This document shows positions 9,830-20,431 of a DNA stretch of 64,000 nt, piece after piece; positions within the stretch are counted from its first letter, which is position 1; the number at the start of each line of letters is the position of its first letter. Location of the stretch: positions 310,001 to 374,000 of the forward strand of contig NZ_VRYH01000005.1 of the NCBI RefSeq assembly GCF_008079445.1. The letters run 5' to 3'. The notes below the pieces were generated by a model, which was not told the origin of the DNA, ran no database searches, and saw nothing but the letters and a program-made list of their open reading frames with translations. Position numbers and translations under genes: made by a program. The DNA comes from Aidingimonas lacisalsi (lineage in GTDB: Bacteria > Pseudomonadota > Gammaproteobacteria > Pseudomonadales > Halomonadaceae).

Positions 9830-10954
9830 ATGCCCGGCCTGTTATCCGATGTCGATCCTGACGGATTGCTCGAGTACTCGGTGGTCTATACCGATCGGTC
9901 GCTCAATCACATGTCGCAATCGTTCCAGCAGGTGATGCGCGACATTTCCCGTACGCTCAAGGCAGTCTACCATGCCGAGGCGGCGGTGATCGTGCCCGGC
10001 AGCGGAACCTTTGGCATGGAAGCCGTGGCGCGCCAGTTCGCCACCGATGCAGCGACCCTGGTGATCCGCAACGGCTGGTTCAGTTATCGCTGGACTCAGA
10101 TCTTCGAGATGGGCGCTATCCCGGCATCGTCACGCGTGATGAAAGCCCGGAAAACCAGCGACGATGCCCAGGCGCCCTTTATCCCCGCTCCCATCGATGA
10201 GGTGGTGGACGCCATCGAAGCGGACAAGCCGGATCTGGTTTTCGCGCCTCACGTGGAGACCGCCGCCGGCATGATTCTGCCCGACGATTACCTCCGTCAG
10301 GTCGCCGAGGCAGTTCATCGGGTCGGCGGCCTGTTCGTGCTTGACTGCATCGCCTCCGGTACGGCCTGGGTCGACATGCAGGCGACCGGCGTGGACGTGC
10401 TGATCAGCGCGCCACAAAAAGGCTGGAGCGGCTCCCCCTGCTGCGGCATGGTGATGCTGTCGTCACGGGCACTGGAACGGCTGGAGACGACGACCAGTAC
10501 CAGTTTCTCAGCCGACCTGCGCAAATGGCACCAGATCATGCAGGCCTATGAGAATGGCGGACACGCTTACCACGCCACCATGCCCACTGACGGACTACGC
10601 CGCCTGCGCGACATCATGCAGGAAAACATAGCCTATGGTGTCGACAAGGCGTGCGATGACCAGTGGCAATTGGGGAGACGCGTCCGCGCCGTACTGGAAC
10701 GACACGGCTTCCCCAGTGTCGCCGCCGGAGGCTTCCAGGCACCCGGCGTCGTCGTCAGCTACAGCAACGATCCCAAGATTGCGGCGAAATTCATGCACGC
10801 GGGGCTACAGGTCGCCGCCGGCGTTCCCCTCATGTGTGATGAAGGGGAAGACTTCCAGGTCTTTCGTATCGGCCTGTTCGGTCTCGACAAGTTGCAGAAT
10901 ATCGAGCGAACCGTCGCGCATCTGGAAACCGCGCTCTCGCAATTGCCCCGCTGA
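9830..10954 (+). CDS. Class V PLP-dependent aminotransferase (alanine-glyoxylate type)
   Basis: 374 residues from the ATG at 9830, which has AAGGAG 8 bases before it; a GTG three codons earlier overlaps that signal and is less likely. The PLP lysine is K197 in SAPQKGWSG, preceded by the aspartate that holds the pyridine nitrogen (FVLDCIASG). GSGTFGMEAVARQ is the phosphate-loop segment of the serine-pyruvate/alanine-glyoxylate group. A cytosolic amino-group transfer from alanine or serine to glyoxylate or another oxo acid is expected; the real donor and acceptor are unknown. It is a single-gene unit with its own terminator-like hairpin. Confidence 0.85.
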   Translation: MPGLLSDVDPDGLLEYSVVYTDRSLNHMSQSFQQVMRDISRTLKAVYHAEAAVIVPGSGTFGMEAVARQFATDAATLVIRNGWFSYRWTQIFEMGAIPASSRVMKARKTSDDAQAPFIPAPIDEVVDAIEADKPDLVFAPHVETAAGMILPDDYLRQVAEAVHRVGGLFVLDCIASGTAWVDMQATGVDVLISAPQKGWSGSPCCGMVMLSSRALERLETTTSTSFSADLRKWHQIMQAYENGGHAYHATMPTDGLRRLRDIMQENIAYGVDKACDDQWQLGRRVRAVLERHGFPSVAAGGFQAPGVVVSYSNDPKIAAKFMHAGLQVAAGVPLMCDEGEDFQVFRIGLFGLDKLQNIERTVAHLETALSQLPR

Positions 10955-10974
10955 ACGCTCGAAGCGCCGTGTTT

Positions 10975-11013
10975 CCGGCTGGTGACGGCGCGAGCTTTGC
11001 CGTCACCAGCCGG
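10975..11013 (+). terminator. Terminator-like hairpin after the aminotransferase
   Basis: A perfect 15-bp stem (CCGGCTGGTGACGGC and complement) closes a 9-base loop, 20 bp after the stop codon. No T run follows. The rest of the 340-bp gap to cyoA holds no gene I can support; a TATACT at about 11145 may belong to the cyo promoter. Confidence 0.6.
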
Positions 11014-11294
11014 GCCACGCCGGGCCTGACTGTGACACCCTGCGACAAATCGTCCCTTCCCTTCACTGCCGCTGATAACGATAATGCCATCCCCGTGGAA
11101 AGTGGCTCGATCGACGGCATGCATGTTCTGCTCCGAGCCTGACACTATACTCCCCTCACGGTCTCCGCTCCGCAGCGTCTCAGGACGCCTCGCAGCGAAC
11201 GCCACAGCAGGGAGAGTCTGCGAATTGCTGTTTCAGCCTGCTAACCAGGTGATATGGATTATGTCCCGCCTCCAAGCCCTGACGAGGTCGTAAC

Positions 11295-12233
11295 ATGAGA
11301 AGACCCCACCATTTGCGCATGCTCGGCATCCTGCTGTTGCTGACGCTTACCCTGCTGCTGACCGGCTGTAGCTCGGAGCTGCTGGATCCCAAGGGTCAGA
11401 TTGGTTCGGAACAGCGAACCCTGATCCTGACGTCGTTTGCATTGATGCAGATCGTCGTCGTTCCCGTGATCGTGATGACGCTGCTGTTCGCCTGGCGTTA
11501 CCGCGGCAGCAACAAGGATGCGGCCTACCATCCCGAGTGGGCTCACAACAACTGGATCGAGGGGATCGTATGGTTCATCCCCTGCATCATCATCATCTTC
11601 CTTGCCGGGCTGACCTGGTACACCTCTCACTCTCTGGATCCGCACAAATCGATCGCGGATGACCCCTCGGAGCAGATGGAGATTCAAGCGGTCTCGCTGG
11701 ACTGGAAGTGGCTATTCATCTACCCGGAGCAGGGCATCGCAACGGTCAACGAAGTGGCCTTTCCCACCGATGTACCGGTGCGTTTCCGGGTGAGCTCGGG
11801 CTCAGTGATGAACGCCTTCTTCATCCCGACCCTCGGCAGCCAGATCTACGCCATGGCCGGCATGGACAACGATGTTCACCTGATCGCCGACCAGGAAGGC
11901 GTCTACGACGGTCGCTCCACCAACTACAGTGGGGCCGGTTTCTCGGGCATGACGTTCGACGCGATCGCGACATCCCAGGCGGGTTTCGAGTCCTGGGTCG
12001 AGGAAGTCCGGCAGTCCGACCAGACACTCGACTTCCCCGAGGGCTACAACGAACTGGCACAACCGAGTGAAGACCATCCGGTGGAATACTACTCGGAAGT
12101 CTCGTCCGGTATGTACGAGGACATCATCAAGAGCTTCCACACCGGCCGCGACGATGGCGAGATGCACGCCGGTCACGGTGGGACAGAAGACGACCACGAC
12201 GATATGCCCATGAGTGCGGAGGCAGCGGAGTAA
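11295..12233 (+). CDS. cyoA: Cytochrome bo3 ubiquinol oxidase subunit II
   Basis: 312 residues. A lipoprotein signal with lipobox LTGC (residues about 22-25) is followed by two membrane helices and a periplasmic cupredoxin domain. CuA ligands are absent, as expected for quinol oxidases: the region reads [20 protein letters not shown]. It anchors the four-subunit proton-pumping oxidase that passes electrons from ubiquinol to oxygen. The tail is rich in His, Asp and Glu ([19 protein letters not shown]), which may bind metal or reflect an acidic halophile proteome. First gene of cyoABCD; GAGG stands 8 bases before the ATG. Confidence 0.97.
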   Translation: MRRPHHLRMLGILLLLTLTLLLTGCSSELLDPKGQIGSEQRTLILTSFALMQIVVVPVIVMTLLFAWRYRGSNKDAAYHPEWAHNNWIEGIVWFIPCIIIIFLAGLTWYTSHSLDPHKSIADDPSEQMEIQAVSLDWKWLFIYPEQGIATVNEVAFPTDVPVRFRVSSGSVMNAFFIPTLGSQIYAMAGMDNDVHLIADQEGVYDGRSTNYSGAGFSGMTFDAIATSQAGFESWVEEVRQSDQTLDFPEGYNELAQPSEDHPVEYYSEVSSGMYEDIIKSFHTGRDDGEMHAGHGGTEDDHDDMPMSAEAAE

Positions 12234-12237
12234 CACT

Positions 12238-14214
12238 ATGTTCGGAAAACTCAGCATAGACGCGATCCCTTTCCACGACCCCATCATCATGGTGGTCGCG
12301 GTCGCGATGGCGCTCGGGGGCATCGCGCTGCTCGGTGCCATTACCTATTTTCGCAAGTGGAAATGGCTGTGGACGGAATGGTTCACCTCCGTCGACCACA
12401 AGAAACTCGGCATCATGTACTTCATCGTCGCGCTGGTGATGCTGATACGCGGCTTCTCCGACGCCATCATGATGCGGACGCAACTGGCCATGGCCTCGGC
12501 GGGTGCGGAGGGCTACCTACCGCCCGAGCATTATGACCAGATATTCACCGCCCACGGCGTGATCATGATCTTCTTCGTCGCCATGCCCATGGTGATCGGG
12601 CTGATGAACCTGGTCGTGCCGCTGCAGATCGGCGCACGCGATGTGGCATACCCGTTCCTGAACAACCTCAGTTTCTGGCTGTTCGCTGCCGGCGCGATTC
12701 TCGTCAATATCTCGCTGGTGGTGGGTGAATTCGCCAAGACCGGCTGGCTCGCCTACGCCCCATTATCGGGGATCGAATACAGTCCCGGGGTCGGCGTCGA
12801 TTACTGGATATGGGCGTTACAGATATCGGGGATAGGGACGACACTCACCGGTATCAACTTCTTCGTGACGATCCTGAAGATGCGCACCAAGGGCATGACC
12901 ATGTTCCGCATGCCGATCTTCACCTGGACGTCACTGTGCGCCAATGTGCTGATCATCGCCTCGTTCCCGATTCTGACGGCGACCATCGCCCTGCTGACGC
13001 TGGATCGTTACCTGGGGATGCACTTCTTTACCAACGATTTCGGCGGCAACATGATGATGTACGTCAACCTCATCTGGGCCTGGGGCCATCCCGAGGTGTA
13101 CATCCTCATCCTGCCGGCATTCGGCGTCTTCTCTGAAGTCATCGCCACTTTCGCTCGCAAGCGGCTGTTCGGCTACAACACGATGGTCTGGGCAACCGTG
13201 GCCATCACGTTGCTGTCATTCATCGTCTGGCTGCACCACTTCTTCACCATGGGGGCGGGCGCCAACGTCAATGCGTTCTTCGGCATCATGACGATGATCA
13301 TCGCCATACCCACCGGGGTGAAAGTGTTCAACTGGCTGTTCACCATGTTCCGGGGGCGCCTCGAGTTCACCTCGCCGGTACTGTGGACGCTGGGCTTCAT
13401 CATCACCTTCACGCTGGGCGGCATGACCGGTGTGATGCTGGCGATACCGGGCGCCAACTTCGTGCTGCATAACAGCCTGTTCGTGATCGCGCACTTCCAC
13501 AACGTGATCATTGGTGGCGTACTGTTCGGCATGCTGGCCGGTCTGACCTACTGGTTCCCCAAGGCCTTCGGCTTCACGCTGAACGAAAAGTGGGGCAAGC
13601 GTAGTTTCTGGTGCTGGCTGATCGGCTTCTACCTGGCCTTCATGCCACTCTACGTGCTGAGTTTCTTCGGCGCCGTTCGTCGCATGCAGTCCTATGAGAC
13701 CGCCGAGTGGCAGCCGTGGATGTTGCTCGCCTGGGTCGGTGCCGTCATCATCCTGTTCGGTATCCTCTGCACCGTGATCCAGTTCTATGTCAGCATCCGC
13801 GATCGCAAGCAGAACCAGGATGTCACCGGCGATCCCTGGGACGCCCGTACGCTGGAGTGGTCCACGTCGTCACCGGCGCCGTTCTACAACTTCGCCCATC
13901 TGCCGGATGTCGGTGGCATCGACAGTTTCTGGGCGCAGAAGCAGGAAGGTCTCAAGTCCGTGAGCGAAGGCCCGTATCAGGACATTCACATGCCCAGGAA
14001 CACGGTGGCGGGCCCCATCATCAGTCTGTTTGCCCTGATCTTCGGCTTCGCCCTGGTATGGCATATCTGGTGGCTGGCAGCCGTTGGCGCGATCGGCACC
14101 TTCGTCAGCTTCCTCGCGCGCGTTTTCAATGACGATATCGATTACTACGTGCCCGCTTCCGAGGTCGAACGTATCGAGCGCGAGCACAAAGAACGGCTGG
14201 AGATGCAGGCGTAA
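12238..14214 (+). CDS. cyoB: Cytochrome bo3 ubiquinol oxidase subunit I
   Basis: 658 residues with about 15 membrane helices; the start at 12238 ([15 protein letters not shown]) follows cyoA by 4 bp. The haem b ligand is in [10 protein letters not shown], the CuB histidine and its cross-linked tyrosine in [14 protein letters not shown], the paired CuB histidines in WLHHFFTMG, the K-channel lysine in [11 protein letters not shown] and the haem ligands in [12 protein letters not shown]. This is the catalytic subunit that reduces oxygen and pumps protons across the inner membrane. All key residues are present. Confidence 0.98.
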   Translation: MFGKLSIDAIPFHDPIIMVVAVAMALGGIALLGAITYFRKWKWLWTEWFTSVDHKKLGIMYFIVALVMLIRGFSDAIMMRTQLAMASAGAEGYLPPEHYDQIFTAHGVIMIFFVAMPMVIGLMNLVVPLQIGARDVAYPFLNNLSFWLFAAGAILVNISLVVGEFAKTGWLAYAPLSGIEYSPGVGVDYWIWALQISGIGTTLTGINFFVTILKMRTKGMTMFRMPIFTWTSLCANVLIIASFPILTATIALLTLDRYLGMHFFTNDFGGNMMMYVNLIWAWGHPEVYILILPAFGVFSEVIATFARKRLFGYNTMVWATVAITLLSFIVWLHHFFTMGAGANVNAFFGIMTMIIAIPTGVKVFNWLFTMFRGRLEFTSPVLWTLGFIITFTLGGMTGVMLAIPGANFVLHNSLFVIAHFHNVIIGGVLFGMLAGLTYWFPKAFGFTLNEKWGKRSFWCWLIGFYLAFMPLYVLSFFGAVRRMQSYETAEWQPWMLLAWVGAVIILFGILCTVIQFYVSIRDRKQNQDVTGDPWDARTLEWSTSSPAPFYNFAHLPDVGGIDSFWAQKQEGLKSVSEGPYQDIHMPRNTVAGPIISLFALIFGFALVWHIWWLAAVGAIGTFVSFLARVFNDDIDYYVPASEVERIEREHKERLEMQA

Positions 14215-14216
14215 CT

Positions 14217-14831
14217 ATGACAACGGAAACCATGAGCAATCACGACGCCCATGCCGAAGGGCATGAGCACCACGATGCCGGTGGCATGAAGATCTTCGGC
14301 TTCTGGGTCTATCTGATGAGCGACCTGGTGATCTTCGGATCACTGTTCGCCACCTATGCCGTGCTAATGAAGGGCACGGCCGGCGGCCCGAGCGGCGCCG
14401 ATATCTTCGAACTGCCGCTGATCCTGATCAGTACATTCCTGCTGCTGTTCAGTAGTTTCACCTATGGCATGGCCGTATTGGCCATGAATGCCGACCGCGT
14501 GGCGCAGGTGAAAGCCTGGCTGGCGATCACGTTCCTGCTGGGGGCCGGTTTCATCGGGCTGGAAATCTATGAGTTCCAGCACCTGATCCACGAGGGCTAC
14601 GGGCCGGATCGCAGTGCCTTCCTGTCGTCGTTCTTCACGTTGGTCGGCACTCACGGTCTGCACGTCTTTTTCGGCCTGGTCTGGATCCTGGTGATGCTGG
14701 TGCAGTTGCAGACCAAAGGTCTCAACGACATGACCCGTCCACGCATCATGTGCCTGAGCCTGTTCTGGCACTTCCTGGACATCGTCTGGATCTGTGTCTT
14801 CTCTTTCGTCTATCTGATGGGAGTCCTGTGA
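14217..14831 (+). CDS. cyoC: Cytochrome bo3 ubiquinol oxidase subunit III
   Basis: 204 residues, five membrane helices, starting 2 bp after the cyoB stop. The segments [26 protein letters not shown] and [14 protein letters not shown] are the haem-copper oxidase subunit III signature. The first 22 residues are rich in histidine ([15 protein letters not shown]). It stabilises subunit I and assists proton uptake; it carries no cofactor. Confidence 0.96.
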   Translation: MTTETMSNHDAHAEGHEHHDAGGMKIFGFWVYLMSDLVIFGSLFATYAVLMKGTAGGPSGADIFELPLILISTFLLLFSSFTYGMAVLAMNADRVAQVKAWLAITFLLGAGFIGLEIYEFQHLIHEGYGPDRSAFLSSFFTLVGTHGLHVFFGLVWILVMLVQLQTKGLNDMTRPRIMCLSLFWHFLDIVWICVFSFVYLMGVL

Positions 14832-14832
14832 G

Positions 14833-15165
14833 ATGAGCGAGTCGCATTCTGCACACGGCGAGCACAGTCATGGCAGTGTCAAATCCTATGTCATCGGTTT
14901 GATACTGTCCCTCGTGCTGACCATTATCCCTTTCGCCGTCGTCATGACCGGTGCCCTGGCCATGACGCCCACGGTACTGATCATCGTGGCAACCGCTGTA
15001 GCGCAGGTTCTGGTTCAATTGGTGATGTTCATGCACATGAATACCAAGTCGGATGAAGGCTGGAACTTCATGTCGTTCGTCTTCACCGTCACGATCCTGC
15101 TGCTGGTCATCGGTGGCACGTTGTGGATCATGCATCATCTGCACCTGAACATGATGATCGGCTGA
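14833..15165 (+). CDS. cyoD: Cytochrome bo3 ubiquinol oxidase subunit IV
   Basis: 110 residues with three membrane helices and the family segments [18 protein letters not shown] and [15 protein letters not shown]. It begins 1 bp after the cyoC stop. This small subunit helps assembly of the CuB site. The operon normally continues with cyoE (haem o synthase), but here it ends and a YIP1-family gene follows. Confidence 0.96.
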   Translation: MSESHSAHGEHSHGSVKSYVIGLILSLVLTIIPFAVVMTGALAMTPTVLIIVATAVAQVLVQLVMFMHMNTKSDEGWNFMSFVFTVTILLLVIGGTLWIMHHLHLNMMIG

Positions 15166-15194
15166 TTAAGATTCGACGATAGTAGCGAGTTGAC

Positions 15195-15218
15195 GCGACG
15201 GCTAGGCAAAGCCGTCGC
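15195..15218 (+). terminator. Hairpin after cyoD
   Basis: GCGACGGCT (15195-15203) and AGCCGTCGC (15210-15218) form a 9-bp perfect stem with a 6-base loop, 29 bp after the cyoD stop. There is no T run. It would end or protect the cyo transcript. Confidence 0.5.
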
Positions 15219-15227
15219 ACTCCTGCC

Positions 15228-15233
15228 TATAAT
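15228..15233 (+). promoter_or_regulatory. Possible -10 element of the YIP1 gene
   Basis: A consensus TATAAT lies 80 bp before the YIP1 gene and just after the cyoD hairpin. I cannot find a matching -35 at normal spacing, so this is a partial promoter call. Confidence 0.35.
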
Positions 15234-15312
15234 GTCAGTGAAGCCCATCTGCCAACGCAGGGGCACGAACCGGGATGTTCCGGTTTCAATTCTGACAGGT
15301 AGGAGGTTGTGG

Positions 15313-15915
15313 ATGCTGACTCATGTCTGGGGGCTCCTTGCCCATCCCCACCGAGAGTGGAAACAGATCCAGCATGAACGTGAAACGTTGACGCATCTCT
15401 ATGCGCATCACGTTCTCGCCCTGAGCGCCGTTCCCGTTGTCTGTGCCTTCATTGGCACCACCCAGGTCGGGTGGGGCCTTGGCGGCGACCGTACCATCCT
15501 GCTGAACCCATTGGACGCGTTCTACGCGGGCTGCGTCTTCTACCTGACCATCCTGGCCGCAGTCTACCTGATGGGAAGCGTCATCCACTGGCTCGGTCAA
15601 CGCTACTCGGCCCATCCCAGTCGCCGGGCCTGTATCATCTTCGCCGGCTATATCGCCACGCCCATGTTCCTGAGCGGTATCGTCGCGCTCTATCCGATTA
15701 TCTGGCTATGCTTGCTCGCCGGGATCATCGGGCTGTGTTACACGGCGTACCTACTTTATATCGGGATACCTGCCTTCCTCGGCATTAGTAGTGAGGAAGG
15801 GTTCATCGTCTCCAGTTCGACACTGGCCATTGGCGTGCTGGTTCTCGAGGCGATGCTGGCGGCCACCGTGCTGTTGTGGGGATACGGCGAGCGCATTCTG
15901 CTCTCGATATTGTGA
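15313..15915 (+). CDS. YIP1 family inner-membrane protein
   Basis: 200 residues from the ATG at 15313, which has a perfect AGGAGG; the frame is open upstream but has no better start. The N-terminus MLTHVWGLLAHPHREWKQI is the amphipathic entry seen in bacterial YIP1 proteins, followed by about five hydrophobic segments. Bacterial members have no settled function. It occupies the place where cyoE often lies, but has none of the DxxxD prenyltransferase motifs of haem o synthase, so it is not cyoE. Confidence 0.8.
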   Translation: MLTHVWGLLAHPHREWKQIQHERETLTHLYAHHVLALSAVPVVCAFIGTTQVGWGLGGDRTILLNPLDAFYAGCVFYLTILAAVYLMGSVIHWLGQRYSAHPSRRACIIFAGYIATPMFLSGIVALYPIIWLCLLAGIIGLCYTAYLLYIGIPAFLGISSEEGFIVSSSTLAIGVLVLEAMLAATVLLWGYGERILLSIL

Positions 15916-15936
15916 CAACACGCACATCCCCGTCGG

Positions 15937-16707
15937 TCATACCCCCACGATGCGGGGGGTATGGCCGGGCAGGCCCTCGCGCAGTACAGCGTCGGCATTG
16001 CCATCAGTGACGATGACATCGAACTCGTTCAGACGAGCGAAATAGGCGGGGCGAACAACGCCGAGTTTGCTGTCGTCGCAGACCAGGATGCGTTGCATGG
16101 CGGACGCAATGGCCGCCTGCTTGGGCACTACCTCGTGAAAATGGAAACAGCTTACCCCGCGCTCGACATGCATGCCGGCCGCCGAGATGAAAGCCTTGTT
16201 GATTCCCAGTCGACGAATGGCTTGCAGCATGTCCTCGCTGCCGAACGACAGTGACGATGCATAGAACAACCCACCCAGCAACACGAGACGTACATTGGGG
16301 AGGTGACCCACGGCATTGGCGACATTGAGCGCATAGGTGACAACCGTCACATGCTTGTCGGCAGTTCCCAGCAACGATGCCAATGGCATCAGCGTGGTAC
16401 CACAGTCGATGAACAGCGTATCGCCATCCTCTATGAAAGCGGCCGCTCCCTGACAGAGTCGTTGTTTCGCCAGCGAATGGCTTCCTTGCTCGGTATCCAG
16501 GTCGTAGAGCGGTGCATATTGCGGATTATCGGCCATCACCAGCCGACCGCCCAGAAACGTCATGGCACCGTCACTCGCCGCCACGTCACGGCGAATGGTC
16601 ATTTCCGAGACACCACATAGCCTGGCTGCCTCCGACAAGTGGATCGTACCGCCCCGATTCAGAACATCCTGCAACCTTGCCAGACGCTGTGCGCTGCGAC
16701 CTTTCAT
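15937..16707 (-). CDS. deoR: DeoR-type repressor of deoxynucleoside catabolism
   Basis: 256 residues from the ATG at 16707. The N-terminal winged helix-turn-helix (IHLSEAARLCGVSEMTIRRDV) and the C-terminal sugar-phosphate-sensing DeoRC domain (DGDTLFIDCGTTL, VLLGGLFYASSLSFG, KAFISAAGMHVERGVSCF) match E. coli DeoR in length and order. Deoxyribose-5-phosphate is the inducer of that protein. The gene faces the nucleoside transporter and the deo genes, and a DeoR-like operator lies in the shared gap, so both the name and role are well supported. Confidence 0.9.
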   Translation of the reverse strand: MKGRSAQRLARLQDVLNRGGTIHLSEAARLCGVSEMTIRRDVAASDGAMTFLGGRLVMADNPQYAPLYDLDTEQGSHSLAKQRLCQGAAAFIEDGDTLFIDCGTTLMPLASLLGTADKHVTVVTYALNVANAVGHLPNVRLVLLGGLFYASSLSFGSEDMLQAIRRLGINKAFISAAGMHVERGVSCFHFHEVVPKQAAIASAMQRILVCDDSKLGVVRPAYFARLNEFDVIVTDGNADAVLREGLPGHTPRIVGV

Positions 16708-16880
16708 CGTTACCTGGTCCCCCCCTGCGTTCGTGGACTCGCATGCCGTCATGATCGGTTGATAGCAATATTCATCTTGCCAATCAATCCACTATCCATG
16801 TCATCTGCCACAAGCTCACGCCTTGCATGCTGCGCCAGGCAGTAACAAAACACCAGGCTGGCTCAGATTATCTCGAAAAA

Positions 16881-16896
16881 TGTTAGAAAAATAACA
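16881..16896. promoter_or_regulatory. DeoR operator overlapping the transporter promoter
   Basis: TGTTAGAAAAATAACA carries inverted TGTTA/TAACA arms and its first eight bases equal the half-site of the E. coli deo operators (TGTTAGAA). A TATATT at 16905-16910 is a plausible -10 and TTAGAA (16883-16888), inside the operator, a plausible -35 with a 16-bp spacer. Repressor bound here would block the promoter. Confidence 0.75.
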
Positions 16897-16972
16897 CTCA
16901 ATGTTATATTTTTCACCCTAGCGCATGACGCCCGGCTCCCCGGTGAATGACAATGACAAATTCGAGGTTCCC

Positions 16973-18247
16973 ATGACACTAATCATGAGCCTGGTCGGGA
17001 TGGTGACGCTCATCCTGATCGCAATCCTGTTCTCTTACGATCGCAAGTCGATTCGACTACGCACGGTGGCCGGTGCCTTTGCCATTCAGGCGTCCATCGG
17101 TGCGTTCGTGCTCTACGCCCCCGTCGGTCAAGTCGTCCTCAAGACGATATCCGACGGTGTCAGCCAGGTCGTGCTTTATGCCAATGATGGTATCGAATTC
17201 CTGTTCGGCGGGCTGGTCGACGAGGAAAACATCGGCTTCGTCTTCGCGATCAATGTATTGCCGGTCATCATCTTTTTCTCATCGTTGATTGCCGTGCTTT
17301 ATTATCTGAACATCATGCCGTGGGTGATTCGTATCCTCGGTGGTGCACTGCAATGGATTCTGGGTACGTCCCGCACCGAGTCGATGTCCGCCACCGCCAA
17401 TATCTTCGTCGGTCAAACCGAAGCGCCACTCGTGGTCAAACCCTTTATCGCCCATATGACGCCGTCTCAGCTATTCGCAGTCATGTCCGGTGGGCTGGCG
17501 TCAGTGGCAGGGTCGGTACTGGCCGGCTATGCCGCACTGGGCATTCCCATGGAGTACCTGATCGCGGCATCGTTCATGGCAGCCCCCGGTGGCCTGCTGT
17601 TTGCCAAACTCTTGATGCCCGAGACCGCAACACCGGAAGACAGTGTATCCGCGGCTCAGGAACGTATCGAAGAGGAGGACCACCCCACCAACGTACTTGA
17701 TGCCGCCGCAACGGGAGCCACTTCCGGCCTGAAGCTGGCCGCTAACATCGGTGCCATGCTGCTTGCCTTCATCGGGTTGATTGCAATGATCAACGGCATA
17801 CTCGCCGGTGTCGGCGGCTGGTTCGGCATGGACGCCCTGAGTCTGGAGATGATCCTTGGCTGGTTGTTCGCGCCTCTCGCCTTCCTGCTCGGTGTACCCT
17901 GGGGAGAGGCCACGCTGGCGGGCTCGTTCATCGGCCAGAAGCTGGTCGTCAATGAGTTCGTGGCCTATATCAATCTGGCTCCCTACATCAACGGTGAAGA
18001 AGTCGTAGCCGGTACCGGCGAAGTCATGAGCCGACACACGACGGCGATACTGTCGTTCGCCTTGTGTGGGTTTGCCAACCTCTCATCGATCGCCATCCTG
18101 TTGGGCGGACTGGGCAGCATTGCCCCGAGCCGCCGCCACGATATCGCTCGCTATGGCATCAAGGCGGTTCTGGCCGGTACGCTCTCCAACCTCATGTCGG
18201 CGACAATCGCCGGCTTTTTCCTCGCGCTAGCCGCCATCGGCGGATAG
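16973..18247 (+). CDS. NupC/CNT family concentrative nucleoside transporter
   Basis: 424 residues from the ATG at 16973 (GAGGT 4 bases upstream). About ten helices and the CNT signature region are present: [21 protein letters not shown] (Gln/Thr-Glu substrate site), [18 protein letters not shown], and later [10 protein letters not shown] and [19 protein letters not shown]. These proteins bring nucleosides in with protons or sodium. It heads the deo operon, directly behind the DeoR operator, so it probably supplies deoxynucleosides to the enzymes below. I do not decide between nupC and nupX. Confidence 0.92.
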   Translation: MTLIMSLVGMVTLILIAILFSYDRKSIRLRTVAGAFAIQASIGAFVLYAPVGQVVLKTISDGVSQVVLYANDGIEFLFGGLVDEENIGFVFAINVLPVIIFFSSLIAVLYYLNIMPWVIRILGGALQWILGTSRTESMSATANIFVGQTEAPLVVKPFIAHMTPSQLFAVMSGGLASVAGSVLAGYAALGIPMEYLIAASFMAAPGGLLFAKLLMPETATPEDSVSAAQERIEEEDHPTNVLDAAATGATSGLKLAANIGAMLLAFIGLIAMINGILAGVGGWFGMDALSLEMILGWLFAPLAFLLGVPWGEATLAGSFIGQKLVVNEFVAYINLAPYINGEEVVAGTGEVMSRHTTAILSFALCGFANLSSIAILLGGLGSIAPSRRHDIARYGIKAVLAGTLSNLMSATIAGFFLALAAIGG

Positions 18248-18323
18248 GCGCATCATGAAACAGCATCCCCGGCGGCTTGATGCCTCCGGTGGATGCGCAC
18301 GCCACTCGACCTTGGGTGACACA

Positions 18324-19103
18324 ATGACAGCATTATCACAAGCCGCTCAGCGGGCACTGACATTGATGGACTTGACCAGTCTCAACGACGATGACACTGA
18401 CCGTAGCATCCGCCAACTCTGTGCGCGCGTGTCGACACCGGCCGGCCATCCCGCCGCCGTATGCGTTTATCCCGCTTTCATCACCACGGCTCGCCATGCC
18501 CTGGCTGAGCAAGGGCTGGCCGGCCGCGTCAAAGTCGCTACCGTCACCAATTTTCCCGCCGGCAGTGACGATATTCATCGCGCCGCTAGAGAGACCCGCG
18601 ATGCCGTGATTCGCGGCGCGGACGAAATCGATGTCGTATTCCCGTACCGGGCATTGATGGCAGGGAACGAAGCCGTCGGCAGAACGTTGGTGGAAGCCTG
18701 CAAGGCAGCCTGCGGCGAGCGATGCCTCAAGGTGATTCTCGAAACCGGTGAACTCAGGGATCCTGCCCTGATCCGCCGTGCCGCCGAGCTGGCCATCGCC
18801 GGCGGTGCAGACTTCTTGAAGACGTCCACCGGAAAGGTGCCCGTCAATGCCACTCTGGACGCCGCCCATATTCTACTCACGACCATCCGCGACAGATCGG
18901 ATCGTGATGTCGGCTTCAAGGCTGCCGGAGGTGTCCGAACGACGGACGATGCCAAGGCCTATCTCGACCTGGCAGCCGAGTTGATGGGTGACGATTGGAT
19001 ATCGCCATCTCGCTTTCGCTTTGGTGCCTCCAGCCTGCTGGGCAAGCTACTCGAGACACTCGAAGTCACAGCGGCACAATCGCAAGAGGGCGGGGGCTAT
19101 TGA
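18324..19103 (+). CDS. deoC: Deoxyribose-phosphate aldolase
   Basis: 259 residues, matching E. coli DeoC. It splits 2-deoxyribose 5-phosphate into glyceraldehyde 3-phosphate and acetaldehyde through a Schiff base. The catalytic lysines are in KVILETGEL (proton relay) and FLKTSTGK (Schiff base), with [10 protein letters not shown] as the phosphate-binding end. The frame extends upstream but [12 protein letters not shown] at 18324 fits the family. The stop overlaps the deoA start by 1 bp (TGATG). Confidence 0.96.
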   Translation: MTALSQAAQRALTLMDLTSLNDDDTDRSIRQLCARVSTPAGHPAAVCVYPAFITTARHALAEQGLAGRVKVATVTNFPAGSDDIHRAARETRDAVIRGADEIDVVFPYRALMAGNEAVGRTLVEACKAACGERCLKVILETGELRDPALIRRAAELAIAGGADFLKTSTGKVPVNATLDAAHILLTTIRDRSDRDVGFKAAGGVRTTDDAKAYLDLAAELMGDDWISPSRFRFGASSLLGKLLETLEVTAAQSQEGGGY

Positions 19104-20431
19104 TGCTTCCTCAGGAAATCATTCGCCACAAGCGCGACGGCAAAGCACTGGATAACGATGCCATTCGAGCCTTCGTCAACGGCATCGCCACAGGGTCGGT
19201 CGGCGATGGCCAGATCGGTGCGTTCGCCATGGCGGTGTTCCTCAATGGCATGAACGATGCCGAAAGCGTGACGTTGACCAAGGCAATCCGCGACAGCGGC
19301 GACGTGCTCGACTGGACTGCGCTGGATTTGCCGGGTCCGGTCGTTGACAAACACTCAACGGGCGGTGTCGGTGACCTCGTGTCACTGGTACTGGGGCCAT
19401 GGATCGCTGCCTGCGGAGCGCACGTCCCGATGATCTCGGGCCGCGGCCTGGGCCATACCGGCGGTACCCTCGACAAGCTCGAGGCCATCCCCGGCTATGA
19501 TGTCCGCCCCGATCGCGACACGTTCCGTCGGCTCGTCAAGGAGGTCGGTGTCGCCATCATCGGCCAGACCGGCGATCTGGCACCCGCCGACAGGCGGCTC
19601 TACGGCATCCGAGACGTCACCGCCACGGTGGAATCGATGCCGCTGATCGTGGCGTCGATCCTGGGCAAGAAGCTTGCCTGTTCGCTGGACGGTCTGGTCA
19701 TGGACGTCAAACTGGGTAGCGGTGCCTTCATGCCGAGCGAAGCGGACTCCCGTCGCCTCGCTCGGATGATTGCCGATGTAGCCACCCAGGCGGGAACGCC
19801 GACCACGGCGCTGTTGACTGACATGAATCAGCCCCTGGCGACGGCGGCGGGAAACGCGCTGGAAGTTCGTGAAGCGCTCGCGGTGCTGACCGGCAAGACG
19901 ACCGATAGCCGTTTGTTGACGGTGACTCGTGCCCTGGCCGTCGAGATGCTGATGCTTGCCGGGCTCAGTCACACCCGCGACCAGGCGGGCGAGACACTCG
20001 ACCGGGCGCTGGCGACAGGCGCGGCTGCCGAACGTTTCGAACGTATGGTGGCCGGGCTTGGCGGCCCACATGATCTGCTCACCAATGTGGACCGCTATTT
20101 ACCTGCCGCACCGGTCATCCACGCGGTCCATGCCGATCATCCCGGCCATGTGCGCTCCATCGATGCACGCTCTCTGGGAATGGCGGTCGTCGAACTGGGA
20201 GGCGGACGCCGGCAGCCGGACGACGCAATCGACCATCGCGTCGGGCTGACCGAGCTGGCGACGATCGGGGATTACATCGATGGTGCACGTCCTCTGGCCT
20301 TCATTCATGCCAGAGACGACGCCTCGGCCGATCAAGCCGCCATGCGGATACGTGACGCAATGACCATGGGCGAGACTCCCGTCGCCCCATCGCCCCTGAT
20401 TCACGATGTTTTCCTGTCGGAGGCATTATGA
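19103..20431 (+). CDS. deoA: Thymidine phosphorylase
   Basis: 442 residues, start at 19103 ([13 protein letters not shown]). It converts thymidine or deoxyuridine plus phosphate into the free base and deoxyribose 1-phosphate. The signature [19 protein letters not shown] and the phosphate-site run [21 protein letters not shown] are intact, as are MSRREI-type lysine region [15 protein letters not shown] and [10 protein letters not shown]. The released thymine or uracil can enter the reductive pathway encoded 5 kb downstream. Confidence 0.97.
   Translation: MLPQEIIRHKRDGKALDNDAIRAFVNGIATGSVGDGQIGAFAMAVFLNGMNDAESVTLTKAIRDSGDVLDWTALDLPGPVVDKHSTGGVGDLVSLVLGPWIAACGAHVPMISGRGLGHTGGTLDKLEAIPGYDVRPDRDTFRRLVKEVGVAIIGQTGDLAPADRRLYGIRDVTATVESMPLIVASILGKKLACSLDGLVMDVKLGSGAFMPSEADSRRLARMIADVATQAGTPTTALLTDMNQPLATAAGNALEVREALAVLTGKTTDSRLLTVTRALAVEMLMLAGLSHTRDQAGETLDRALATGAAAERFERMVAGLGGPHDLLTNVDRYLPAAPVIHAVHADHPGHVRSIDARSLGMAVVELGGGRRQPDDAIDHRVGLTELATIGDYIDGARPLAFIHARDDASADQAAMRIRDAMTMGETPVAPSPLIHDVFLSEAL

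Noticed and set aside
15313-15915. YIP1 gene as the missing cyoE
   Set aside because: At 200 residues it is too short and lacks the aspartate-rich prenyltransferase motifs of haem o synthase.
15937-16707. Regulator as GlpR
   Set aside because: Same family, but the neighbouring deo genes and the TGTTAGAA-type operator favour DeoR.
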